Of a stretch of 47,810 nt of DNA, positions 28,633 through 35,204 are shown in pieces. Positions within the stretch are counted from its first letter, which is position 1; each line of letters starts with the position of its first letter. The position numbers and the translations under genes were made by a program. Under the pieces are notes generated by a model, which did no database searches, was not told where the DNA came from, and saw nothing but the letters and a program-made list of their open reading frames with translations. This DNA is from Cecembia sp. (GTDB lineage Bacteria > Bacteroidota > Bacteroidia > Cytophagales > Cyclobacteriaceae), in assembly GCF_007126775.1 (NCBI RefSeq), contig NZ_SLAP01000233.1:1-47810 (forward strand), in the 5' to 3' direction.

Positions 28633-29441
28633 GTAATACAACAGAAAGTAGTTCTTTATATGAAAATCTGGAACAGATGGATATACCATCTCTTCTGGCA
28701 AACATCAACAAGGAGGATAAAAAAGTGGCCGAGGCAGTGTCGGGCCAACTTGTTCAAATTGCTGATCTTGTAACCCAAATAGTGCCGAGAATGAAAAAAG
28801 GAGGCCGGCTATTTTATATCGGTGCAGGCACTAGTGGTAGACTGGGAATTTTAGATGCCTCCGAATGTCCTCCAACTTATGGTGTCCCATTTGATTGGGT
28901 GGTTGGGATAATTGCCGGTGGAGACTATGCCATTCGCAAGGCAGTGGAAAATGCGGAAGATGACCCAGAGCAAGCATGGAAGGACATTCAGGAATTTGGT
29001 TTTAATGCGTATGATACCGTTATCGGAATTGCGGCTTCAGGCACTACCCCATATGTTATTGGAGGTGTGAAATCTGCCCGTGGAAAGGGTTTATTGACTG
29101 GTTGTGTTACCTGTAATTTAAATACCCCTTTGGCAGCTGAGGTAGAATATCCCATTCAGGTAGTTGTTGGACCTGAATTTGTCACCGGCAGCACGAGGAT
29201 GAAAGCCGGAACTGCCCAAAAGCTGGTATTAAACATGATTTCTACCACCACCATGATCAAGCTTGGACGGGTAAAAGGCAATAAAATGGTAGATATGCAG
29301 CTTTCTAATAAAAAATTAGTCAATAGAGGAATGCGGATGATCATGGAATCCACAGGACTGGGTGAAAATGAAGCCAGGGAAATGTTGCTGCTACATGGCA
29401 CAGTAAGAGCCGCAGTTGAAGCCCATTACAATAAAAGCTAG
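28629..29441 (+). CDS. murQ: N-acetylmuramic acid 6-phosphate etherase
   Basis: Cleaves the lactyl ether of MurNAc 6-phosphate to give GlcNAc 6-phosphate and lactate, in peptidoglycan recycling. SIS-domain features: FYIGAGTSGRLGILDASECPPTYG with the catalytic Glu of ASEC, GIAASGTTPYV, and GPEFVTGSTRMKAGTAQKLVLN. The 270-residue length is slightly shorter than the roughly 300 of E. coli MurQ, mostly at the C terminus. Coupled to the upstream sugar kinase by a 4-base overlap; together they form a recycling module. No AnmK or MurP-like gene lies nearby. Confidence 0.95.
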   Translation: MSNTTESSSLYENLEQMDIPSLLANINKEDKKVAEAVSGQLVQIADLVTQIVPRMKKGGRLFYIGAGTSGRLGILDASECPPTYGVPFDWVVGIIAGGDYAIRKAVENAEDDPEQAWKDIQEFGFNAYDTVIGIAASGTTPYVIGGVKSARGKGLLTGCVTCNLNTPLAAEVEYPIQVVVGPEFVTGSTRMKAGTAQKLVLNMISTTTMIKLGRVKGNKMVDMQLSNKKLVNRGMRMIMESTGLGENEAREMLLLHGTVRAAVEAHYNKS

Positions 29442-29470
29442 TCCCCCAAAGATTTACAAAATTCTTTCTC

Positions 29471-29478
29471 TATCTTTG
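29471..29478 (+). promoter_or_regulatory. Candidate -7 element of the pseudouridine synthase gene
   Basis: TATCTTTG matches TAnnTTTG. The -33 part is poor (TTTA at 29453). A start near 29485 supports the downstream ATG at 29554 as the real start. Confidence 0.5.
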
Positions 29479-29553
29479 CATCCCTTTTAATTTCAATGAT
29501 TTGGATCTTTGATAGGAAGGCTAAAATTAATCCAGCAGAGATGCTGCACCACT

Positions 29554-30687
29554 ATGAGAAAAGACAATAACAGAAGGTCTGAGCAAAGAAGCGAAGGCAA
29601 ATCAGATCGGAAAAGATCAGATGGGAAATTTCAACCCAAAAAAGATTTTTTTGACAAGGGCGAAGACAAACGGTCAAAGTTTAGAAAAGGGCCTGAAGAA
29701 AATAGGAGCAAGGATAATTACACTGGAAGAAAAGGAAAAAGCGAGGACAGATCAAGAGAAAGTACCGAGGCCAGACCTGAGGGGGATTTCAAAAAAATAT
29801 ATAAGGGACGTGGAAAAGACGAGAAGCCAATTCATGAGTGGGTTCCTGCTGATAAGCTTTCCAGGGAGAAAACCTTCAAGAAAAAATTCAAAAAACCTTA
29901 TTCCAGTTCAGGAAAAGAAGAAAGACCAGACTATAACTTTGAAAAACTGGAGGAAAACCACCGTAAAAAAAATGCTACTGAAGATATACGTCTAAACAAA
30001 TACATCTCCAATTCAGGTATTTGTTCCAGAAGAGAAGCAGATAATTTGATTCAAAAAGGATTTGTGAAAATCAATGGACAGGTAATTACAGAAATGGGCT
30101 ATAAAGTCAAACCAGGGGATAAGGTGAGTTACAAAGACAAACTGATCAATCCTGAAAAGCCTGTATACCTGCTGCTCAATAAACCGAAAGATTTCATTAC
30201 CACCACTGATGATCCAATGGAAAGGAAAACGGTAATGAACCTGATCGCAAATGCATGCGAGGAAAGGGTTTTTCCTGTCGGGAGATTGGATAGAAACACA
30301 ACCGGTTTACTGCTATTTACTAATGATGGAGAACTGGCAGCTAAAATTTCCCATCCTTCCAACAATATCAAAAAAATCTATCAGGTAACCCTGGACAAGG
30401 CCATTACACTAGGAGATGAAAAACTCATTTCAGAAGGTCTTGAATTGGAGGATGGTTTGGCTAAAGTCGATGATATCCAAGTGCTTTCAAAAGATAGGAC
30501 TATTTTAGGACTTGAAATACATTTGGGAAGGAACAGAATTGTAAGGAGGATTTTTGCCCATTTGGGTTATGAAGTAATCGCCTTGGATCGTGTCATGTAT
30601 GCTGGGCTAGATAAAAAAGACCTTTCAAGAGGGAATTATAGATTCCTCACAGAAAAAGAAGTCATTAGACTGAAATATTTTCTTTGA
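29554..30687 (+). CDS. RsuA/RluB/RluF-family rRNA pseudouridine synthase with basic N-terminal extension
   Basis: Isomerises a specific uridine in ribosomal RNA. The first 145 or so residues are a Lys/Arg/Glu/Ser-rich disordered region. An S4 RNA-binding domain follows (IRLNKYISNSGICSRREADNLI), then the catalytic domain with GRLDRNTTGLLLFTNDG (catalytic Asp in GRLDRNT) and EIHLGRNRIVRRIFAHLGYEV. The frame is open from a TTG at 29509, but the ATG at 29554 (MRKDNNRRS) fits better. The charged extension is common in Bacteroidota homologues, often annotated rluB. Single gene followed by a strong terminator. The exact target nucleotide is not known. Confidence 0.93.
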   Translation: MRKDNNRRSEQRSEGKSDRKRSDGKFQPKKDFFDKGEDKRSKFRKGPEENRSKDNYTGRKGKSEDRSRESTEARPEGDFKKIYKGRGKDEKPIHEWVPADKLSREKTFKKKFKKPYSSSGKEERPDYNFEKLEENHRKKNATEDIRLNKYISNSGICSRREADNLIQKGFVKINGQVITEMGYKVKPGDKVSYKDKLINPEKPVYLLLNKPKDFITTTDDPMERKTVMNLIANACEERVFPVGRLDRNTTGLLLFTNDGELAAKISHPSNNIKKIYQVTLDKAITLGDEKLISEGLELEDGLAKVDDIQVLSKDRTILGLEIHLGRNRIVRRIFAHLGYEVIALDRVMYAGLDKKDLSRGNYRFLTEKEVIRLKYFL

Positions 30688-30691
30688 TAAA

Positions 30692-30735
30692 AAAATAAGC
30701 GGTTGTCTCCTTAATTGGAGACAACCGCTTATTTT
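30692..30735. terminator. Strong bidirectional terminator
   Basis: Stem AATAAGCGGTTGTCTCC / GGAGACAACCGCTTATT (about 17 bp) with a TTAATT loop, A tract before and T tract after. Lies between the pseudouridine synthase gene and the convergent gene ending at 30802 and can serve both. Confidence 0.93.
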
Positions 30736-30801
30736 ACTACGGTGGGGCAAAATACCTACCATAAATAGGCTGAAAGATATGGTATTTGGCATTCATTGTG
30801 G

Positions 30802-31386
30802 TTATTTGCTGCTCAACCATTGAGTCTTCCCATCGCTTCTCATTACTACAAATTCTACATTGTGACTTGGGGCCACACCCATAAGTTTATACTTGCGCGC
30901 AAAAGAAGTCACTGGATCAATCTTCTCTTCGTGAATCAAAATACCATTTTGAAAAGTCTTAACAGTAAATTCGACTGGGTTTTCCTGATCTAAAGAAAGT
31001 TTGTAAGAATTCCAGCGAAGCTTTTCAAGGTTAGAAGTGAACTGTTCGTTCTTCTCTTCTTTGTTACCTATTACAATCGGAATTCTCTCACTGATCCGGT
31101 TCTTTTCATTGACCTCCACCGTGTAGTTTCCTGGCCCTAAATTGGAGAAGTCATAATATTTGGCAAATGCCAATTCCTTTTTTAGAAATTGTTTTTTGAC
31201 CATTTTATTGTTTTCATCAAAGATCCTTACCAAGACCGAACCCTCTGGGATTGTCTTGTATCTTAACAAAGCTTTGTTGTCATCCAACAACTTGATGGAC
31301 ACAGGAGCATTCACCGCTCTTTCTTCTGAGATTTTGCCCTCATTGGTCATGGCCAATACAAAGGCAATTGCTAATAATGTTTTCAT
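30802..31386 (-). CDS. Secreted two-repeat beta protein, paralogue of the gene at 31802
   Basis: Function not recognised. The 194-residue protein has a hydrophobic N-terminal segment (1-14) but no clear cleavage site. The mature part shows two related repeats of about 60 residues: ALLRYKTIPEGSVLVRIFDE...FAKYYDFSNLGPGNYTVEV and YKLSLDQENPVEFTVKTF...FARKYKLMGVAPSHNVEFVV. Each ends in a beta strand typical of Ig-like sandwiches. It has the same length and layout as its neighbour and shares FAKYYDFS and PG-YT. Probably periplasmic or surface. A GTAACATTT element 49-57 bases upstream is shared with the ECF sigma operon. Confidence 0.8.
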   Translation of the reverse strand: MKTLLAIAFVLAMTNEGKISEERAVNAPVSIKLLDDNKALLRYKTIPEGSVLVRIFDENNKMVKKQFLKKELAFAKYYDFSNLGPGNYTVEVNEKNRISERIPIVIGNKEEKNEQFTSNLEKLRWNSYKLSLDQENPVEFTVKTFQNGILIHEEKIDPVTSFARKYKLMGVAPSHNVEFVVMRSDGKTQWLSSK

Positions 31387-31745
31387 GGCTTAATAAATAA
31401 TTGGTTTTCAGTACTCTCCACGGAAGACACGAAAAAATGTTACCTCCCCACTATCCCCAACATTGAATTCCAATCCAATTAACCAAGAAAATTCACAATT
31501 CATATCCTATTCAAAAAAGCGTATATGTAAAATTATTAATCTGTTTATAGGTATTTTTTTGTATTTATATACTGTTTTTTATAAAATTACTAAACTTTAT
31601 GCTAATAATTATCCATTTAACCAAATGAACGAAAAAAGAATCATTGGTCAGTAGTTGCAACTATTCCTGATCTATTAAATTTATTTAATGGAATCATAAA
31701 TTTCAAACTAAGGGTAAAAAATACTGGTACTGCACCATATTTTTC
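31387..31745. other. AT-rich spacer with GTAACATTT element
   Basis: No gene seen between the two paralogues. On the minus strand GTAACATTT occurs at 31435-31443, upstream of the gene at 30802. The identical 9-mer lies at 34849-34857, in front of the ECF sigma gene. No TAnnTTTG element was found for the gene at 30802, which fits use of an alternative sigma factor. Confidence 0.35.
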
Positions 31746-31778
31746 AAAAAAAAAGCCGCAAAACGCGGCCTTTTTTTT
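31746..31778 (-). terminator. Terminator of the gene at 31802
   Basis: GCCGC and GCGGC arms with an AAAAC loop are flanked by long A and T tracts, with one unpaired base in the stem. It sits about 25 bases past the stop codon. Confidence 0.85.
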
Positions 31779-31801
31779 GATATAAAATTAAAATATCTGG
31801 A

Positions 31802-32386
31802 TTACTTTGTTGCCATTAATTGAGAGAATCCATCCTCAGTTTTGACAAAGAACTCTACTTTAGAGCTTGGATTGATACCCTTCAATTTGTACAGCTTTTG
31901 AAATCCATTTACACCATTGACTTTTTCTTCATAGATCAATTTGTCATTTTCAAAAACCAATACCGACAAATTGGAAGGAAGTAGGGAATTGACCAGTAAT
32001 TTATACGCATTGTTATCCGCTTTCTCCAATTTTGAATAAACCAATGGAGCATTTGAAACTTCTGCAGTGAAATTAACAGCAAGTTTTTCTACTTTATTAA
32101 GGCCTTCTTCGACTTGAATGGTATAGCTACCTGGCTTCAATTGTGAGAAATCATAATACTTGGCAAATGCATTCTTTGAATTGATTCTGTCTGTTTTGAC
32201 CAAGAAATTGGCTTCATCATAAATTTTCACTGTAATCTGTCCCCCTGGAACAGCACCATAAAGCAACTGTACTTTTGACTGGTCCACTTTTCTTAAGGAT
32301 ACCGGTACGTCTGCAGGCCTGTCTCCTGCTGCCATGGTGTTGAATGCAACACCAAAAGCGATCATCATTGTGAATAATACTTTCAT
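31802..32386 (-). CDS. Secreted two-repeat beta protein, paralogue of the gene at 30802
   Basis: Function not recognised. The 194 residues begin with a clear signal peptide (1-20, cleavage near MAA before GDRP). Two internal repeats follow: QLLYGAVPGGQITVKIYDE...FAKYYDFSQLKPGSYTIQV and YKLLVNSLLPSNLSVLVFEN...FQKLYKLKGINPSSKVEFFV. Both look like small beta sandwiches with a shared (A/Q)K-YYDF/YKL plus P-S/G turn. The neighbour at 30802 is a tandem duplicate with the same length. It has its own promoter (32510-32541) and terminator, so it is an independent transcript. Similar small secreted proteins are frequent in Bacteroidota but I know no assigned role. Confidence 0.85.
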   Translation of the reverse strand: MKVLFTMMIAFGVAFNTMAAGDRPADVPVSLRKVDQSKVQLLYGAVPGGQITVKIYDEANFLVKTDRINSKNAFAKYYDFSQLKPGSYTIQVEEGLNKVEKLAVNFTAEVSNAPLVYSKLEKADNNAYKLLVNSLLPSNLSVLVFENDKLIYEEKVNGVNGFQKLYKLKGINPSSKVEFFVKTEDGFSQLMATK

Positions 32387-32484
32387 AGTAGTAAATAATT
32401 AATAGGTTTTAGAAATTATGTTGGTTTAGGCTTTTTCAGGATTCTCCCGAATAAAATCAAAAGCCGGTTATTTGGGGTGAGACG

Positions 32485-32503
32485 GATCAATTATTTATTG
32501 ATC
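32485..32503. promoter_or_regulatory. Inverted repeat at the transcription start of the gene at 31802
   Basis: Perfect 7-bp arms GATCAAT and ATTGATC around TATTT. It overlaps the predicted transcription start (about 32503), the position of a repressor operator. An RNA hairpin at the 5' end of the leader is the alternative. Confidence 0.45.
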
Positions 32504-32509
32504 ACAATG

Positions 32510-32541
32510 CAAACATACACAACATTTCAATAAATTACAAA
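32510..32541 (-). promoter_or_regulatory. Housekeeping-type promoter of the gene at 31802
   Basis: On the minus strand, TTTG (32541-32538), 20 bases, then TATGTTTG (32517-32510): a full match to the Bacteroidota -33/-7 consensus. It gives a leader of about 115 bases. The spacer 32387-32814 is otherwise very AT-rich and gene-free. Confidence 0.65.
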
Positions 32542-32765
32542 TATTTTAATTTTTATCACTTTTAATTATAAATACAGTAACAAAATAAATAAATAATTAC
32601 ACATTAAATAATTCGATCAAATTTTTTCGGAATCGTTAACGTAAAAAATTGAAAAGACTAAAAACCTTTACCAACAAAATAAAATTTTTTCCATATTTAT
32701 TTAATCAATGGATAATAAAATAATACGCAATCGATTACAAATTTTTTAAAACATACTGTTGAAAA

Positions 32766-32793
32766 ACCCAAAAAGCAGCCAAAAGCTGCTTTT
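32766..32793 (-). terminator. Terminator of the DUF4252 operon
   Basis: On the minus strand AAAAGCAGC and GCTGCTTTT enclose TTTTG, followed by more T. It lies about 22 bases past the stop of the gene at 32815. Confidence 0.85.
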
Positions 32794-32814
32794 CATCATT
32801 TATCAGTTATCAGA

Positions 32815-33300
32815 TTACTTAATTTCATTGCCTAATTCTGAGAGTAATTTGCTGTCAAAATCACCCTGCAACTCCAGAACAATTAAATCTCCGGATTTAT
32901 CATTCACCAAGACAATTACGTCCTGAATGCGTTTGCTGCCTTTGGTATAAATCATAAAATCTCCACCTTTGTCGCTCGCTTCCATCATTAGGTCATACTT
33001 TTCTTTTTGCAATCCTTTTTTTATTACTTGAAATTCTGATTTGGCTGACTGACTTCCGGATGAAAGTTTAAAGATTTTCATCCTTTCCATTGAATTGGCC
33101 AAGTTCTGGGCTTTCCCCTCATCCAATTTCACATCAAAGCTTTTTGCAAAATTCATGAAACTCCCTCCCAGATCAAGATGGAAAAATTCTGAATCACCTT
33201 TATACTTTTGATAAAGGGATTCCACACTTTTGCTTTGGGAAAAACTCCTTTGAGTTAGAAGCATCAGAGATGCAAATAATAAAATGAGGTACATTTTCAT
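32815..33300 (-). CDS. DUF4252-like exported protein (distal copy)
   Basis: A 161-residue protein with a signal peptide (1-21, ending SFS before QSKSVE). The body resembles DUF4252: an early helical segment with FHLDLGGSFMNFAKSF, an IFKLSS strand, YDLMMEASDKGGDFMIYTKGS, and the C-terminal VLVNDKSGDLIVLELQGDFD. This C-terminal pattern, a strand followed by (L/Q)GDF, is shared with the upstream gene (LLSMLGDFT). DUF4252 genes are characteristically found behind ECF sigma/anti-sigma pairs in Bacteroidota, as here. Molecular function unknown; envelope stress is a plausible context. No terminator separates it from the gene at 33387. Confidence 0.82.
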   Translation of the reverse strand: MKMYLILLFASLMLLTQRSFSQSKSVESLYQKYKGDSEFFHLDLGGSFMNFAKSFDVKLDEGKAQNLANSMERMKIFKLSSGSQSAKSEFQVIKKGLQKEKYDLMMEASDKGGDFMIYTKGSKRIQDVIVLVNDKSGDLIVLELQGDFDSKLLSELGNEIK

Positions 33301-33386
33301 AATGTTTGGCGTTATTTAAAATATTGTGTAAAATTCTTCCCTAATTAAATCTTGCTATTTGTGTCTTGAGTCTTTTAACTCTTCCC

Positions 33387-33911
33387 TTATTTCTCCTTTT
33401 TAAACTGCTCCATGCCAGGAATATTGGTTTTGTCGGCAAGGATATTTAAATCTTTGTAAGTGAAATCTCCCAGCATACTCAGTAATGTAAAGCTCTCTTT
33501 GGAACCGGAAATCAACAAAAGTTCCTTTATCCTACCCTGTTCTTCTCTGATCATGAATTTGGTGTTGGAGGTTTTATCTGCTACATCCATCAGGTCTTCA
33601 TATTTGTTTTTATTCAGAACATCCATAGCCTCTTTGTATAAGCTCAATCCGTCTAACCCATCCGAATTAAGGATCCGAATACCTCTAACATTGGAAATTA
33701 ACTCTCCTAACTCCTTGGCCTCATCGTCTGAAACAGTTCCTCCAGATTTTAGAAAACCTCCAGCCATCTGCATCATTTTGGGACTGATATATACCCTGGA
33801 AAAGCGGTCATCTTCCATATAATTAGAAAAAAACTTCACTATAGCATCATCTTGTGCCTGTACTCCTGAGTAAATCAGAAGAAATGTAAAGAGCATCATC
33901 GTTTTATTCAT
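33387..33911 (-). CDS. DUF4252 domain protein (proximal copy)
   Basis: A 174-residue exported protein with a signal peptide (1-19, ending VQA before QDDAIV). DUF4252 features: FFSNYMEDDRFSRVYISPKMMQMAGGFL, an IRGIRIL-like strand, YEDLMDVADKTSNTKFMIREEQGRIKELLLI and the end strand LLSMLGDFTYKDL. It follows the anti-sigma gene by 3 bases, so it belongs to the sigma operon. The downstream paralogue begins 86 bases later. The two copies are divergent, suggesting an old duplication. Role unknown. Confidence 0.87.
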   Translation of the reverse strand: MNKTMMLFTFLLIYSGVQAQDDAIVKFFSNYMEDDRFSRVYISPKMMQMAGGFLKSGGTVSDDEAKELGELISNVRGIRILNSDGLDGLSLYKEAMDVLNKNKYEDLMDVADKTSNTKFMIREEQGRIKELLLISGSKESFTLLSMLGDFTYKDLNILADKTNIPGMEQFKKEK

Positions 33912-33914
33912 AGC

Positions 33915-34343
33915 TTATTCATTTTCTATATCGAATATTTCATTAGGGGTATTGAGGTATTGGAATTCCTGCAGCAGCTGCAAATTTTCGGTACCCCTTT
34001 GCATGTTTTCTTGAATCAATGAAAAAGCCTGGATTACTTGTTCAAAAGCTTCTTTTTCAGCTGATTTCTTCTGATGAAGGTAAATACTCACACCGGAAAC
34101 CAAAAAAACCAGCAATCCTGCAGCTATACCTGACCAAAATGGAATGAATCTTTTATAGCCTTTGGCTGGATTTGCCAAATTAGCCTCCTGTAATTCAGAA
34201 AAATCCGAGATACCCAAGAAAAAAGCCTTTTCAGTCTCATAACCATCCATGATAGAGAGCAAGTCCCTGAGTTCCTTTTCCTCCTCTAGGCTTGTTTCCC
34301 CCTCCCAATATCGGTCCAAAAGCACTTCAAGTCGTTCTTTCAT
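33915..34343 (-). CDS. Single-pass membrane anti-sigma factor-like protein
   Basis: A 142-residue protein with a cytoplasmic N-terminal part (MKERLEVLLDRYWEGETSLEEEKELRDLL, the helical pattern of short Bacteroidota anti-sigma proteins), one membrane helix (about 70-88) and a short periplasmic helical domain. The HExxC zinc motif of classical ZAS anti-sigma factors is absent. Its start overlaps the sigma stop by 4 bases (ATGA). The expected role is sequestering the ECF sigma factor at the membrane until an envelope signal arrives. Assignment rests on layout and coupling. Confidence 0.83.
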   Translation of the reverse strand: MKERLEVLLDRYWEGETSLEEEKELRDLLSIMDGYETEKAFFLGISDFSELQEANLANPAKGYKRFIPFWSGIAAGLLVFLVSGVSIYLHQKKSAEKEAFEQVIQAFSLIQENMQRGTENLQLLQEFQYLNTPNEIFDIENE

Positions 34344-34822
34344 TCTTTTGTCATTAGATATTCTCTTAAATTTTTCCTTGCCCTATGCAGATTGACTTTA
34401 ACCTGATCCAAACTGACTTCAAGGTACTCGGCAATTTCTTCATAAGTCAAACCCTCCACTTCCCTCAATTGGAAAACCTCCTTTTGCTTTTCAGGAAGCT
34501 TATCCAAAAACCGGAATACCAATTTCATTCTTTCTACTTGTGACTCAGTCTCAAGATTCGGTTCATCCTCCAGTTCTAGTTCCGCTAATTCTTCCATCCT
34601 TTTTAAATTCCTGAAATACTGCATACTCTCATTTTTCAAGGTTTGAAATATCCATCCTTTTGGATTCTCCATTTCCTCTAAGTCATTTCGTCTTACCCAT
34701 GCCTTTTCAAACACTTGCTGCAAAACATCATTGGCCACTTCCTTATCTTTCACCCAAAGGAAAGCCATTCGGTATAGCTTGTTTCTTAATGGCCAAATAT
34801 GTGTTTCAAAAAATGACTTCAT
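34340..34822 (-). CDS. ECF-type RNA polymerase sigma factor
   Basis: Sigma-70 family, group 4, 160 residues. Region 2 shows LYRMAFLWVKDKEVANDVLQQVFEKAWVRRNDL and the -10 recognition part GWIFQTLKNESMQYFRNLKR. Region 4 shows LPEKQKEVFQLREVEGLTYEEIAEYLEVSLDQVKVNLHRARKNLREYL with the helix-turn-helix. Coupled to the anti-sigma gene, then two DUF4252 genes. No housekeeping promoter was found upstream; a GTAAC-type element (34853-34858) suggests autoregulation. Confidence 0.96.
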   Translation of the reverse strand: MKSFFETHIWPLRNKLYRMAFLWVKDKEVANDVLQQVFEKAWVRRNDLEEMENPKGWIFQTLKNESMQYFRNLKRMEELAELELEDEPNLETESQVERMKLVFRFLDKLPEKQKEVFQLREVEGLTYEEIAEYLEVSLDQVKVNLHRARKNLREYLMTKE

Positions 34823-34827
34823 TCTAG

Positions 34828-34858
34828 TAGAAGATGCAGGGTCAATCTAAATGTTACA
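34828..34858 (-). promoter_or_regulatory. Candidate ECF-type autoregulated promoter
   Basis: On the minus strand TGTAAC (34858-34853), 16 bases, then CATCTTCTA (34836-34828), directly before the sigma ATG at 34822. The GTAACATTT part is identical to one upstream of the gene at 30802. Both the spacing and the AAC core fit a -35/-10 arrangement of an ECF sigma factor, but this is inference. Confidence 0.35.
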
Positions 34859-34906
34859 CCAAGTTGGTAAAAAAAAAACTTTAGACTGATTTTAAATTAT
34901 CGAAAA

Positions 34907-34948
34907 AAATAGTATGCATGCCTACTATTTATTATTTTGCGTAGGCAT
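34907..34948. promoter_or_regulatory. Two overlapping, mutually exclusive inverted repeats
   Basis: AAATAGT (34907-34913) pairs with ACTATTT (34924-34930). ATGCCTAC (34918-34925) pairs with GTAGGCAT (34941-34948). The two pairs share bases 34924-34925, so only one can form at a time. Located 85-126 bases upstream of the sigma start; could be operator DNA. Confidence 0.45.
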
Positions 34949-34999
34949 TTTAGCAATTCCATGAAGGGAAATATAAACTTAAAAAAGCAGCCTTTAAAT

Positions 35000-35027
35000 A
35001 AAAAAAGCCCTGATATTATCAGGGCTT
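35000..35027 (-). terminator. Terminator of tRNA-Phe
   Basis: On the minus strand AAGCCCTGATA / TATCAGGGCTT form a perfect stem followed by a T tract, starting 2 bases after the tRNA. Confidence 0.92.
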
Positions 35028-35028
35028 G

Positions 35029-35101
35029 TGGTGATGAGTGGACTCGAACCACCGACTCACGGATTTTCAGTCCGATGCTCTACCAACTGAGCTACATCAC
35101 C
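35029..35101 (-). tRNA. tRNA-Phe (GAA)
   Basis: Read on the minus strand: acceptor stem GGTGATG/CATCACC, D arm AGCTCAGTTGGTAGAGC, anticodon arm CGGA-CTGAAAA-TCCG with anticodon GAA, and TPsiC loop GGTTCGAGTCC. Discriminator base A; CCA is not encoded (CAA follows), usual for this phylum. Own promoter and terminator. Confidence 0.97.
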
Positions 35102-35118
35102 AATCCGTTAAAGTGATG

Positions 35119-35149
35119 CAAAGGTAGGTATTTGATGTTTTGATGCAAA
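35119..35149 (-). promoter_or_regulatory. Promoter of tRNA-Phe
   Basis: On the minus strand TTTG (35149-35146), 19 bases, TACCTTTG (35126-35119): an exact Bacteroidota -33/-7 promoter. Predicted start about 10 bases before the mature tRNA 5' end. This is the best internal calibration of the promoter consensus in the window. Confidence 0.75.
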
Positions 35150-35204
35150 TCATTTTATTAAAAAAATTATTGTAAACCCAATATAAAACACTAATTCAAA
35201 CAAT

